Notes: generated by a model not told the origin, from the letters alone. Shown: positions 1 through 8,567, counted from the first letter of the stretch. The stretch: 64,000 nt of DNA from Micromonospora lupini (GCF_026342015.1 NZ_JAPENL010000003.1:1054001-1118000); one strand, 5' to 3'. Numbers and translations: made by a program.

Positions 1-282
1 GAGCACGCTCACCGCGATCGCGGCCGTCCACGGCAGGTACGCCATCGGCAGCATGACAAGCGCCGCGAACGGCGGGTACGTGAAGCCGTACTGGGTGCCC
101 GGTTTGAGGTAGTCGTAGATCTCCCCGCCGTCGTGCACCCACCACGTCAACGCGCCGTAGTAGACCTTCAGGTCGAAGAAGCCGTGCCGGACGGCCGCGA
201 CGGCGAGGAACGCGGCGACCGCCGCGGCGAGCACCACCACCCCGACGACCTGTGCGGTCGTCCTGTTGGCACCCTGCGCCAC
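1..282 (-). CDS. GT87-type membrane mannosyltransferase, N-terminal fragment
   Basis: The gene runs off the left edge of the window, so only its first 94 codons are visible. The start is a GTG preceded by a GGGAGG-like ribosome binding site. The product opens with one hydrophobic segment (about residues 13-30). It then has a soluble stretch containing DLKVYYGALTWW and FTYPPFAALVMLP, the pattern of the first extracytoplasmic loop of polyprenyl-phosphate-dependent alpha-1,2-mannosyltransferases (GT87, formerly DUF2029). These are multipass enzymes that add mannose to lipoglycans in actinobacteria. It diverges from the GNAT gene with only 35 bp between the starts. The family call rests on a short N-terminus, and the acceptor cannot be inferred. 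Confidence 0.6.
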   Translation of the reverse strand, partial: MAQGANRTTAQVVGVVVLAAAVAAFLAVAAVRHGFFDLKVYYGALTWWVHDGGEIYDYLKPGTQYGFTYPPFAALVMLPMAYLPWTAAIAVSVL

Positions 283-317
283 CGTCGCCTCCCTCGCCCT
301 GCGTAGGCTTCCGTCCC

Positions 318-893
318 ATGGCTCTCGGGTACGTCCGCCCGGCGCGTCCCGAGGACGCCGGCGAGATCGCACGCATCCAGCTCGCGACGTGGCGGGTCGC
401 GTACCGCCGCATCCTGCCTCGGCATGTGCTCGACAACCTGGACGAGGCGTTCCTCGCCCGGCGGTGGAGCGCCGCGGTGCTGGAGCCGCCCTCGGGCGCG
501 CACCGGGTGCTCGTCGCCGTCGAACAGGCCGAGCAATCGTATCTGGTGGGGTTCGCGGCCTCCGGTCCGGCCGACGGCGAGGCGCTCGCTCCGGGTGAGC
601 CGGCCGACGCGCTGGGCCCGGACGTGGCCGCCGTGACCGACCTGCTGGTGGAGCCGCGCTGGGGTCGGCGGGGGCACGGCAGTCGCCTGCTCGCCGCGAC
701 CGTCGACCTGTGGCGCGAGGACGGTCTGCGTCGGGCGGTGGCCTGGGCGTTCGACGGTGACGAGGCGACCCGGAAGTTCCTCACCAGCACCGGCTGGGAG
801 CCCGACGGCGCGGCCCGGGCGCTCGACGTCGACGACATGCTGGTGCCTCAGGTGCGCCTGCACGTGGCCGTCCCGCCGGAGAAGACCGAGTGA
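318..893 (+). CDS. GNAT family N-acetyltransferase
   Basis: The product has 191 residues. The open frame extends upstream, but the start at this ATG (MALGYVRPARPEDAGEIARI) fits the usual GNAT beginning; an earlier start would overlap the divergent gene. The sequence runs from an N-terminal RPARPEDAGEIARIQLATW helix to a central VTDLLVEPRWGRRGHGSRLL stretch. The latter holds the acetyl-CoA pyrophosphate-binding R/Q-x-x-G-x-G/A signature (RRGHGS). The C-terminal GWEPDGAARALDVDDM segment is typical of the fold. These enzymes transfer an acetyl group from acetyl-CoA to an amine; the substrate here is unknown. A strong palindromic terminator follows directly. Confidence 0.8.
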   Translation: MALGYVRPARPEDAGEIARIQLATWRVAYRRILPRHVLDNLDEAFLARRWSAAVLEPPSGAHRVLVAVEQAEQSYLVGFAASGPADGEALAPGEPADALGPDVAAVTDLLVEPRWGRRGHGSRLLAATVDLWREDGLRRAVAWAFDGDEATRKFLTSTGWEPDGAARALDVDDMLVPQVRLHVAVPPEKTE

Positions 894-898
894 CAGAC

Positions 899-927
899 GG
901 TGGCGGCCCCGACGCGGGGCCGCCACC
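899..927. terminator. bidirectional hairpin terminator
   Basis: A perfect 12-bp inverted repeat (GGTGGCGGCCCC / GGGGCCGCCACC) with a 5-nt loop lies between the convergent ends of the GNAT gene (893) and the sugar permease gene (940). There is no T tract, as is common for actinobacterial terminators. Confidence 0.65.
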
Positions 928-939
928 GCCGGTCGGGGT

Positions 940-1833
940 TCAGCCCTTGTCCGAGCCGTCGTTGGCGTCGCGGACGAAGTAGCGCTGGAACACCACGAAG
1001 ATGATCGCCACCGGGATGGTGGCGAGCAGCGCGGCGCCCAGTTTGAGCGGGTACTGGGTGCCGCTGCCCAGCGAGCCGCTGACCAGGTCGGCGAGGCCGC
1101 GGGGCAGGGTGAACAGGTCCGGGTCCTGCACCGACACGAGGCTGTGCGGGAACTCGTTCCAGGAGCCCTGGAACGACAGGATGGTCAGGGTGATCAGCGC
1201 CGGCTTCGCCATCGGCAGCACCACCGACCAGAAGGTACGGAAGATGCTCGCCCCGTCGATGCGGGCGGCCTCCTCCACGCTCACCGGGATCGACTCGAAG
1301 AACTGCTTCATGATGAACACGCCCGCCGCGTCGGCCAGCAGCGGCACCACCAGGCCGGCGTAGCTGTTGTAGATGCCGAGCTGGTTGAGGACCAGGAACT
1401 TCGGGATCAGCAGCACCACGCCGGGCACCGCCATCACCGCGATGACGGCCGCGAACAGCCCTCCGCGCCCGGCGAACCGCAGCCGGGCGAGCGCGTAGCC
1501 GGCGAGCGAGTCGAAGAACACCCGGCCGAGGGTCACCAGCACTGTCACCAGCAGCGAGTTGCCCAGCCAGAGCGGGAAGTTGGTGCCCGCGAAGATCCGC
1601 TCGAAGCCGGCCAGGGTGAGGGGGTCCGGGATCGGCGAGAGCGGGTTCGCCGCCGCGTCGGGCTCGGTCTTGAACGAGCTGGCGATCTGGATGACGAACG
1701 GATAGAGGAACACCAACCCGAAGAAGACAAGCGTGGCGTACCCCAGGAAGCGGGTGGCCAGGGTGCGGGCCGCGCGCTTGTCGTCGCGCGCGGGCGCGGG
1801 CGCGGCCGCCTGGCGGTCGGTGAGCACGGCCAT
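940..1833 (-). CDS. carbohydrate ABC transporter permease (MalG type)
   Basis: The 297-residue inner-membrane protein belongs to the binding-protein-dependent (CUT1) permease family. About six hydrophobic segments are visible, beginning with FLGYATLVFFGLVFLYPFVI. The conserved EAA cytoplasmic loop reads EEAARIDGASIFRTFWSVVLP (about residues 185-205), the docking site for the ATPase. The start lies 1 bp after the stop of the upstream permease gene, so the two are translationally coupled. It is the last gene of a lacI, binding protein, permease, permease operon. No ATPase gene is present. In streptomycetes such importers share a common MsiK-type ATPase, which is the likely arrangement here. The substrate is probably an oligosaccharide. 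Confidence 0.93.
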   Translation of the reverse strand: MAVLTDRQAAAPAPARDDKRAARTLATRFLGYATLVFFGLVFLYPFVIQIASSFKTEPDAAANPLSPIPDPLTLAGFERIFAGTNFPLWLGNSLLVTVLVTLGRVFFDSLAGYALARLRFAGRGGLFAAVIAVMAVPGVVLLIPKFLVLNQLGIYNSYAGLVVPLLADAAGVFIMKQFFESIPVSVEEAARIDGASIFRTFWSVVLPMAKPALITLTILSFQGSWNEFPHSLVSVQDPDLFTLPRGLADLVSGSLGSGTQYPLKLGAALLATIPVAIIFVVFQRYFVRDANDGSDKG

Positions 1834-1834
1834 G

Positions 1835-2956
1835 TCAGAACCTCTCCGGTACGCGTCGACGCCACCAGCCGCGGCGCGGCCGGTCGGTGTCGCGCTCGGC
1901 GAGCGCCCGGCGCTGGATCAGCGTGAGCACGATGATGATCAGGAACAGCACGAAGGAGATCGCCGCGCCGGAGCCGTAGTCGAAGTCCCGGAACGCGGTC
2001 CGGTACGACAGGTAGGCCGGGGTGAGGGTGGTCTTGGCCGGGTCGCCCTGGCTCATGACGTACACCTGGTCGAAGACCTGCCAGGAGCCGATCATGCCGA
2101 GGGTGAGCACCAGGAAGGTGGTCGGCCTGATCATCGGCAGGGTGACGTAGCGGAGGCGTTGCCAGCGGGAGGCTCCGTCGAGGGTGCTTGCCTCGTCCAG
2201 CGTCACCGGAACGTTCTGCAGGCCGGCCAGGAACATCAGCATGAACGTGCCGGACGTGGTCCAGACGACCAACGTGATGATCGAGATCATCGCCACGCTC
2301 GGGCCGGCCAGCCAGTCCCACCAGGTCAGCCCGAACGGGCCTCCGTCGGTAAGCGCCGCCGGGGGCGTGTCGACCCCGACCGCGCCGAGGAGCAGGTGCA
2401 GCACGCCACGGGAGTCGGCGAACCACTCCGGGCCGTCGATCCCGAGGAAGCCGAGCAGCGCGTTCACCGCGCCTGAGTTGGCGAACAGGAACAGGAACAC
2501 CACGCTTATCGCGACCGAGCTGGTGACCGAGGGGAAGTAGAACGCGCTGCGGAAGAAGCTCTTGCCCTTGAGCATCCGGCTGTTCACGACAAGTGCCAAC
2601 CCGAGCGCCAGCACTGTCTGCGCCGGCACCACGATCGCCACGTAGTAGATGTTGTTGCGGATGCTCGTCATGAAGTCGCGGCGGGCCAGCCCGTCCTCGG
2701 TGAACAACTGCGTGTAGTTGTGCGCGCCGACGAACGGGACGTCGCCCGTGAACGGGCTACCTTGCCCGTTCCAGTCGGTCAGGCTGACCCAGAGCGCCAT
2801 CAGGATCGGCAGCAGCAGGAACAGCCCCAGGATGACGATCACCGGCGTGACGAAGAGCCAGCCGGCGAGGTTCTCGTTGCCGCGGACGCCACCCCTACGT
2901 CGCCGTGGGCTCGCCCCGGGCGCGGTCGCCGCGGCGGTCAGTGTCTCGGTTGCCAT
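1835..2956 (-). CDS. carbohydrate ABC transporter permease (MalF type)
   Basis: This 373-residue permease is the larger partner of the pair. The charged N-terminus (ASPRRRRGGVRGNENL) is followed by a first membrane segment (GWLFVTPVIVILGLFLLLPIL). The EAA loop is LDEASTLDGASRWQRLRYVTLP (about residues 262-283). It is longer than the usual 290-310 residues because of a periplasmic insertion between membrane segments 3 and 4 (around FADSRGVLHLLLGAVGVDTPP). The start has a very strong AGGAGGGGAG ribosome binding site. A hairpin in the 74-bp gap after the binding-protein gene probably lowers its expression relative to that gene. Confidence 0.93.
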   Translation of the reverse strand: MATETLTAAATAPGASPRRRRGGVRGNENLAGWLFVTPVIVILGLFLLLPILMALWVSLTDWNGQGSPFTGDVPFVGAHNYTQLFTEDGLARRDFMTSIRNNIYYVAIVVPAQTVLALGLALVVNSRMLKGKSFFRSAFYFPSVTSSVAISVVFLFLFANSGAVNALLGFLGIDGPEWFADSRGVLHLLLGAVGVDTPPAALTDGGPFGLTWWDWLAGPSVAMISIITLVVWTTSGTFMLMFLAGLQNVPVTLDEASTLDGASRWQRLRYVTLPMIRPTTFLVLTLGMIGSWQVFDQVYVMSQGDPAKTTLTPAYLSYRTAFRDFDYGSGAAISFVLFLIIIVLTLIQRRALAERDTDRPRRGWWRRRVPERF

Positions 2957-2994
2957 CTCCCCTCCTCCCCTCTCTCGGGCCGAAGGCGCGGACA

Positions 2995-3020
2995 GGGGCC
3001 CCGCGCGTTGTCGGGGCCCC
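2995..3020 (-). promoter_or_regulatory. intercistronic hairpin between binding protein and permeases
   Basis: A GGGGCCCCG / CGGGGCCCC inverted repeat (9-bp arms, 8-nt loop) begins 10 bp after the stop of the binding-protein gene and lies 39 bp before the permease start. Such hairpins in ABC importer operons typically stabilise the upstream message or partly terminate transcription, giving excess binding protein over permease. Confidence 0.5.
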
Positions 3021-3030
3021 CGCCGTCACC

Positions 3031-4281
3031 TCAGCTGCCGCCGAGCGCCGCCTTGGCGTTCTTGTCGAAGTTCTGCAGCACGGTCTTCGGGTCGCCGTTG
3101 GTCAGGCCCTGCAGACCGGTGTCCAGGTCCTTGAGGACGCTGTCCATCTTCGGCGCGTTCACCGGGCCCTGGGCGTACGCGGCGCCGTCGATGAACACCT
3201 TGTCCGTCGGCGAGGCGGCCGTGTACCTGTCGCGCACCGACTGCCGGGACGGCATGACACCTACCGCCTTGGCGAACGTCAGCTGCTGCTCACCGCTCGT
3301 CATCGCCTCGACGAACTTGATCGCCTGGTCCTTGTACTTCGACTTGGCGGCGATGCCCCAGCACTGGGTGAAGGAGAGCGTGCCCTGGCCCTTCGGGCCG
3401 GCCGGCAGCGCCACCACCTTGTACTTGACGTTCGGGAAGTCGTTCTGCAGGGCGCCCTTGATCCAGTTGCCTTCGATGGTCATCACGGCCTTGCCCTTGC
3501 CGAACGCCTCACCGGACCAGCCCGCGTCGAGCTGCTTCGGGTACTTGGCGAGACCTGAGGTGAGCAGGGTCTTGACGTACTGGAGGGCGGCCAGGTTCTC
3601 CGGGGTGTCGGCGGTCGGCTGCTTGCCGTCCTTGCTCAGCAGCCAGCCACCGTTCTGCACCATGAAGGCGCCGATGCGATCCCGGGTGTCGCCGAGCGCC
3701 AGGGCGACCTGCCCCTTCGCCTTGATCTTCTGGGCGGTCGCGGTGAGCTGGTCCCAGGTGGTCGGGACGTCGGCGTCGGTCAGCCCGGCCTTCGCCCACA
3801 GGTCCGTGTTGATCTGCAGGGCGAGGGTGGAGAAGTCCTTGGGCGCGCAGTAGAGCTTGCCGTCGTACGAGAACGTGGTGCGCAGGCTCTCGTAGAAGTC
3901 GTCCGGGTTCGAGATCTTGTCGCCGTACGGCTCGAGCGCGCCGACGCTCGCGTAGTCGGCGAAGCGGGCCGCGTCGACGTAGAAGACGTCCGGCGGGGTC
4001 CCGCCGGCGAGGGCCTGGCCGAGTTGCTGGGTGAGGTCCTGCGCCGGGGTGACCGTGGCGGTGTTGCCGGAGCTGTTGGCCCACGCCGCCGCGGCGTCCT
4101 GCACGGCCTTGGTCTCGGCGTCGCCTGAGGAGCCGATGAGAATCTGCAGACTGGCCGGGCCGCTGGACTGCTTGGCGTCGTCGGAGGAGTCGTCGAAGCC
4201 GCTGCCGCAGGCGGCGGAGCCGAGGAGCGCGAAGGCGGCGAGGCCGGCCACCGCCGCCCGGGTGAGGTGTCGAGGTGCCAT
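3031..4281 (-). CDS. sugar-binding lipoprotein of ABC importer
   Basis: This 416-residue extracellular solute-binding protein belongs to family 1. The N-terminus is a lipoprotein signal: a basic start (MAPRHLTRAA), a hydrophobic core and the lipobox LGSAAC with the lipidated Cys at about residue 26, followed by a Ser/Asp-rich tether. The mature part shows the family pattern AAAWANSSGNTATVTPAQ, GGTPPDVFYVDAARFADYA, and the signature stretch GKAVMTIEGNWIKGAL. It captures a sugar outside the membrane and delivers it to the two downstream permeases. It lies 27 bp after the LacI regulator gene and is expressed as the second gene of that operon. Confidence 0.93.
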   Translation of the reverse strand: MAPRHLTRAAVAGLAAFALLGSAACGSGFDDSSDDAKQSSGPASLQILIGSSGDAETKAVQDAAAAWANSSGNTATVTPAQDLTQQLGQALAGGTPPDVFYVDAARFADYASVGALEPYGDKISNPDDFYESLRTTFSYDGKLYCAPKDFSTLALQINTDLWAKAGLTDADVPTTWDQLTATAQKIKAKGQVALALGDTRDRIGAFMVQNGGWLLSKDGKQPTADTPENLAALQYVKTLLTSGLAKYPKQLDAGWSGEAFGKGKAVMTIEGNWIKGALQNDFPNVKYKVVALPAGPKGQGTLSFTQCWGIAAKSKYKDQAIKFVEAMTSGEQQLTFAKAVGVMPSRQSVRDRYTAASPTDKVFIDGAAYAQGPVNAPKMDSVLKDLDTGLQGLTNGDPKTVLQNFDKNAKAALGGS

Positions 4282-4308
4282 GGGGTTCTCTCCTGGTGGG
4301 GGATGGGA

Positions 4309-5298
4309 CTACGCGGTGTGCCGTAGCGCCAGCGAGGGCTGGAGCAGCACGTGGGTGGGGGTCTCGTGGTTGCCGTCGAGGACCCCGGTGAGCAGGTCCA
4401 CGCAGCGCGCGGCGGCCTCGCCAAGTGGCTGGCTGACGCTCGCCAGTCCCACCGCGGCGGCGACAGGCGTGTCGTCGAAGCCGATGACCGACACCGGCGG
4501 GTCGGTGCCCCGGATCGCCTGGAGCGCGCCGAGGGCGAGCGAGTCGCTCGCACAGAGCACGGCGGTCGGCGCGACGGCGGCCAGCAGGTCGCGTGTCAGC
4601 CGTTCGCCCTCGGCGATGCCGTCCTCGGTCTCGCGGTGCAGCCCGGTCGGGTCGACGCCTGCGGCGTGCAGCGCGTCGTGCCAGCCGGCCCGCCTGTCGT
4701 CGCCGACACCGGACCCGAGCGGCCAGCCGATGAACGCGATCCGTCGGTGCCCGGCGGCCAGCAGGTGCCTGGTGGCCGCGCCGGTGCCGGCGGCACCGTC
4801 CACGTCGACCCAGGGGTGCGCGTCGAGCGCGTCCCACGGGCGGCCGAAGGTCACGAACGGCACGTCCCGGTCGGCGAGCCAGGCGGTACGCGGATCGCCG
4901 TACTTGGTGCCGACGAGCACGAAGGCGTCCAGCTCGTAGGTGCCGAGCAGGTCGTCGTAGGTGGCGATCTCCCGCTCGTCGTCGGTGGCGGTGTAGAGCA
5001 GCACCCGGTAGCCGGCGGCGTCGGCGGTCTCGGTGAGGCCGTGCAGGAAGCGGTCGAGCACGGAGCCGTTGATGCCGTCGCGGGTCGGTTCGATCCGGGC
5101 GGCGATGAGTCGGGACCGGCCGGTACGCATCTGTCGGGCCGCCTGGTTGGCCCGGTAGCCGAGCGCGTTGATCGCGTCCTCGACCCGCTGGCGGGTCTCC
5201 TGCCGCACGATGTGCGGGGCGTTGAGCACGTTGGAGACCGTCTGCCGGCTCACTCGGGCGTGCCGGGCCACCGTCGCAATGGTTACCTTCTCGGGCAC
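4309..5298 (-). CDS. LacI family transcriptional regulator
   Basis: The 329-residue repressor has an N-terminal helix-turn-helix (VTIATVARHARVSRQTVSNVL, about residues 5-25) and hinge helix (residues 45-60). A periplasmic-binding-protein-like ligand domain follows, ending with the typical SVIGFDDTPVAAAVGLASVSQPL motif. It is the first gene of the importer operon and is divergently oriented to the debranching-enzyme gene. The 70-145 bp between the two starts contains a symmetric pair of LacI-like half sites. It therefore probably represses both units in the absence of a maltodextrin or other alpha-glucoside. Confidence 0.93.
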   Translation of the reverse strand: MPEKVTIATVARHARVSRQTVSNVLNAPHIVRQETRQRVEDAINALGYRANQAARQMRTGRSRLIAARIEPTRDGINGSVLDRFLHGLTETADAAGYRVLLYTATDDEREIATYDDLLGTYELDAFVLVGTKYGDPRTAWLADRDVPFVTFGRPWDALDAHPWVDVDGAAGTGAATRHLLAAGHRRIAFIGWPLGSGVGDDRRAGWHDALHAAGVDPTGLHRETEDGIAEGERLTRDLLAAVAPTAVLCASDSLALGALQAIRGTDPPVSVIGFDDTPVAAAVGLASVSQPLGEAAARCVDLLTGVLDGNHETPTHVLLQPSLALRHTA

Positions 5299-5315
5299 TT
5301 AATCCCTCTCGCCGT

Positions 5316-5359
5316 CTTGAACGATCCAATTCGGATAGTGCAGGATTAGATCGTTCAAG
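5316..5359. promoter_or_regulatory. paired LacI-type operator sites
   Basis: An 11-bp perfect inverted repeat, CTTGAACGATC (5316-5326) and GATCGTTCAAG (5349-5359), sits between the divergent lacI and glucosidase genes. Each arm lies inside a weak 13-bp pseudo-palindrome (TTGAACGATCCAA centred at 5323; TTAGATCGTTCAA centred at 5352). The centres are 29 bp apart, close to three helical turns. This is compatible with two LacI dimers on the same face controlling both directions. Confidence 0.6.
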
Positions 5360-5442
5360 TTTCTGGAATGTTTCGCACTTTGCACCGCCCGGGGCGCGTT
5401 GTCAAGATGTCCGCCCCGCACCCCGAGATCTGGAGCCGCACC

Positions 5443-7551
5443 GTGATCGAACGCCAGCTGCAACCCCTCCTGCACGAGTTGGTGGGGGTGGTGCTCGCCC
5501 CGACCAGTGCGCTGGGGGACGCGACCGGGCAGATCCGCCCGACCGGCGTCCAGGGCGTCTTCCACGCCGACGCCCGGGTGCTCTCCCAGGCCGAGCTGCG
5601 AGTCGACGACCAGGAGCTGGAGGGGCTGACCCGCGGCGCGGACGGCCCGCACGGCGCCCGCTTCGTGGGCCTGGCACGCTGGCTCGGCGACCCCACCCCC
5701 GACCCCACCGTCCGCGTCGACAGACTCCGTCACGCGACACGCAACGGCCTCACCGAGGAGCTGCGGATCGTCTCCACCGCCACGATCGGCGTACGGGCCA
5801 CCGTGAGCGTCGACCTCGGCTGCGACCTGGCGCCCATCGAGGTGGTCAAGTCCGGTGGGGCCACCGAACCGCTGGAGGCCAAGACCGGCCAGCCGGGCGT
5901 GCTCACCTGGTCGGCGGACGGGATCAGCGTCACGGTCACCGCGCCGGACGCCCGCGTGCTCGCCGCCGACGAGCGGGCCGTCGCGCCCCGGCTGGCCTGG
6001 CCGATCGACCTGCCCCCCGGGGGCGAGACGGTGCTGCGCTGGCAGCTGGGCGTCGAGGCCCCGCGCGCCGTGGTGGTCGGCCCGACCGGCGAGCCGGAGT
6101 GGGCCCGACCCGAGGTGACAGCTGACGACCGCCGGCTCGTCCGCCTCCTCGACCGCAGCCTGGACGACCTGCGCGGCCTCCGCCTGGCCGAGACCGGCAC
6201 GCCCGGGGACGTCTTCCTCGGCGCCGGCGTGCCCTGGTTCCTCACCCTGTTCGGCCGGGACAGCCTCTGGGCGGCCCGGATGATGTTGCCGCTCGGCACC
6301 GACCTGGCCGCCGCCACCCTGCGCGTGCTCGCCCGCCGACAGGGCACCCGCGTCGACCCGGCCACCGGGGAGTCCCCCGGCAAGATCCTGCACGAGTTGC
6401 GCGGGCACGAGGTCGCGCTGCCCGCGAACGGGCTGCGCCTCCCACCGGCCTACTACGGCACCGTCGACGCCACAATGCTCTGGGTCAACCTGCTGCACGA
6501 CGCGTGGCGATGGGGCCTGCCGGCCGAACAGATCGAGCCGCTGCTTCCACACCTGGAGGCCGCGCTGCGCTGGCTCGGCGAGCACGCCGACCCGGACGGC
6601 GACGGCCTGGTCGAGTACGTCGACACCACCGGCCACGGGCTCTCCAACCAGGGCTGGAAGGACTCCGGCGACGCCGTCCGCTTCCACGACGGCGCACTGG
6701 CCACCGCGCCGATCGTGCTGGCCGAGGTGCAGGGGTACGCCCACGAGGCGGCGGTGAACGGCGCCGCCCTGCTGGACGCCTTCGGCCGCCCCGGCGGCGA
6801 CCGCTGGCGCGAGCACGCCGCCACGCTTGCCCGCCGGTTCCGGGAGAGCTTCTGGGTCGACGGCCGGTACGGCCCGCAGCCCGCCCTGGCCCTCGACCGG
6901 GACAAGCGGCCCGTCGACTCGCTGACGAGCAACATCGGGCACCTGCTCGGCACCGGCCTGCTGACTGTCGACGAGGAGGCCCAGGTCGCCCGCCTGCTCA
7001 CCACCGACACGCTCGCCGGCGGCTTCGGGCTACGGACGATGTCCACCGACGACGCCGGGTTCAGCCCGCTGTCGTACCACTGCGGTTCGATCTGGACGCA
7101 CGACACAGCGATCGTGCTCGCCGGGCTGGCCCGCGCCGGGCACCGCGACGCCGCGCTCGGCCTGGCCGAGGGGCTGCTCGCGGCGGCCGAGGCGTTCGAC
7201 TACCGGATGCCGGAGCTGTACGGCGGCGACGACCGGGCGCTGCTCGACCGCCCGGTGCCGTACCCGGCGGCGTGTCGACCACAGGCGTGGGCCGCGGCGG
7301 GTGCGGTGCTGCTGCTCCAGGCCGCGGCGGGCCTCTACCCGGACGTGCCGGGCGCAACGGTGCGGCTGAGCCCGCTGGCCGGCCCCGAACTGGGCGCCCT
7401 GACGGTCCGCAACCTCCGGGTGGCCGACACCGCGGTCACTGTCGAGGTCGCCCGCACGGGCGAGGCCACCGCAACCGGCCTTCCCACTCCCCTGACGCCC
7501 GCCCTTCCCACTCAGCGCCGCCCCACCAACCCGACCACCCCTCGCAGGTAG
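5443..7551 (+). CDS. amylo-alpha-1,6-glucosidase / glycogen debranching-type enzyme
   Basis: The predicted protein has 702 residues from the GTG at 5443, which has GGAG seven bases upstream. ATG codons at 5407 and 5368 are in frame but lack good ribosome binding sites. The N-terminal domain (about residues 1-230) has the glycogen-debranching N-terminal pattern (LLHELVGVVLAPTSALGD, GVQGVFHADARVLSQAEL). The rest is an (alpha/alpha)6 barrel with VPWFLTLFGRDSLWAARMML, GLSNQGWKDSGDAV, TSNIGHLLGTGLL and GSIWTHDTAIVLAGL, matching the MGH1-like and amylo-1,6-glucosidase families. Acidic residues in RDSLW and KDSGD are candidate catalytic sites. It probably trims branched alpha-glucans or oligosaccharides imported by the neighbouring ABC system. 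It is divergent from the LacI gene and shares its operator region. Confidence 0.9.
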   Translation: MIERQLQPLLHELVGVVLAPTSALGDATGQIRPTGVQGVFHADARVLSQAELRVDDQELEGLTRGADGPHGARFVGLARWLGDPTPDPTVRVDRLRHATRNGLTEELRIVSTATIGVRATVSVDLGCDLAPIEVVKSGGATEPLEAKTGQPGVLTWSADGISVTVTAPDARVLAADERAVAPRLAWPIDLPPGGETVLRWQLGVEAPRAVVVGPTGEPEWARPEVTADDRRLVRLLDRSLDDLRGLRLAETGTPGDVFLGAGVPWFLTLFGRDSLWAARMMLPLGTDLAAATLRVLARRQGTRVDPATGESPGKILHELRGHEVALPANGLRLPPAYYGTVDATMLWVNLLHDAWRWGLPAEQIEPLLPHLEAALRWLGEHADPDGDGLVEYVDTTGHGLSNQGWKDSGDAVRFHDGALATAPIVLAEVQGYAHEAAVNGAALLDAFGRPGGDRWREHAATLARRFRESFWVDGRYGPQPALALDRDKRPVDSLTSNIGHLLGTGLLTVDEEAQVARLLTTDTLAGGFGLRTMSTDDAGFSPLSYHCGSIWTHDTAIVLAGLARAGHRDAALGLAEGLLAAAEAFDYRMPELYGGDDRALLDRPVPYPAACRPQAWAAAGAVLLLQAAAGLYPDVPGATVRLSPLAGPELGALTVRNLRVADTAVTVEVARTGEATATGLPTPLTPALPTQRRPTNPTTPRR

Positions 7552-7602
7552 CCCCGCCCCCGCCACCGACCCGCCGAGCGCACCGCCTCGGAGCCGCTTG
7601 CC

Positions 7603-7656
7603 CGACAGCGACATACCTGTGAGTCATAGTTATGACTCACAGGTATGTCGCTGTCG
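7603..7656. repeat. 54-bp near-perfect intergenic palindrome
   Basis: Two perfect 26-bp arms (7603-7628 and 7631-7656) are separated by only GT. The arm contains CATACCTGTGAGTCATA and its complement. It lies between the convergent glucosidase (7551) and dapB (7720) genes. Its AT content is clearly higher than the flanking DNA. It has no T tract. It could act as a bidirectional terminator, but its size and symmetry look more like a dispersed extragenic palindromic element. Confidence 0.85.
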
Positions 7657-7719
7657 AGGAACACCGACGCCCGGGACGGCTCACCCGACCTTGCCCGCAC
7701 GGTGGCAGCGCGGGCGCGG

Positions 7720-8472
7720 TCAGTCGAGGAGGGGGTCCAGGCCGACGGTGAGGCCGGGGCGGTTGCGCACCGCGCGGACGGCCAGCAGCACGCCGGGCAT
7801 GAACGACACCCGGTCGTACGAGTCGTGCCGGATGGTCAACGTCTCGCCGGTGCCGCCGAACAGCACCTCCTGGTGGGCGACCAGACCTGTGGCGCGTACC
7901 GCGTGGACGCGTACACCCTCGATCTCGGCGCCCCGCGCGCCCGGCACCTCGTCCTTCGTGGCGTCCGGCACCGGGCCGAGACCGGCCTCCGCGCGGGCGC
8001 GGGCGATCTGCCGGGCGGTGTGCGTGGCGGTGCCACTCGGCGCGTCCAGCTTGCGCGGGTGGTGCTGCTCGATGATCTCGACGGACTCGAAGTGCCGGGC
8101 GGCCCGCGCGGCGAACTGCATCATCAGCACGGCGCCGATGCCGAAGTTCGGCGCGATCACCACGCCGACCCCGGGCTTGTCGGCCAGCCAGCCGCGCACC
8201 TGCTCCAGGCGCTCCTCGGTGAAGCCGGTGGTGCCGACGACCACGCTGATGCCCTGCTCGACAGCCCACCGCAGGTTGTCCATGACGACGTCCGGCGTGG
8301 TGAAGTCGACGACCACCTGGGCGGCGGGGAGTGCGGAACGGCTGTCGCCCTGGTCGATCGACGCCGTCAGCTCAAGATCGTCGGCGGCGTCGACCGCCTT
8401 GCAGACCTCGATGCCCATCCGGCCGCGGGCACCGAACACACCGACCCGGATCTTCTCCTGCTCGTGAGTCAC
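7720..8472 (-). CDS. dapB: 4-hydroxy-tetrahydrodipicolinate reductase
   Basis: This 250-residue enzyme of lysine and diaminopimelate synthesis reduces 4-hydroxy-tetrahydrodipicolinate with NAD(P)H in the cytoplasm. The N-terminal Rossmann fold begins IRVGVFGARGRMGIEVCKAV with the GxxGxxG nucleotide motif. VVDFTTPDVVMDNL and VVGTTGFTEERL follow. The substrate-binding and catalytic segment is EIIEQHHPRKLDAPSGTA, including the catalytic His and Lys. The GTG at 8472 is preferred over a TTG three codons earlier. The gene is the last of the pnp-side minus-strand series; the 54-bp palindrome lies beyond its stop. Confidence 0.97.
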   Translation of the reverse strand: MTHEQEKIRVGVFGARGRMGIEVCKAVDAADDLELTASIDQGDSRSALPAAQVVVDFTTPDVVMDNLRWAVEQGISVVVGTTGFTEERLEQVRGWLADKPGVGVVIAPNFGIGAVLMMQFAARAARHFESVEIIEQHHPRKLDAPSGTATHTARQIARARAEAGLGPVPDATKDEVPGARGAEIEGVRVHAVRATGLVAHQEVLFGGTGETLTIRHDSYDRVSFMPGVLLAVRAVRNRPGLTVGLDPLLD

Positions 8473-8567
8473 GGGGCACAACCTATCCCAATCGGGACGT
8501 GCCCTCCCCGCCGGATCCGGTCCGCTCCACCGGCCGGGACGCGCCCCCGACGGCGCGGCGACAACCC

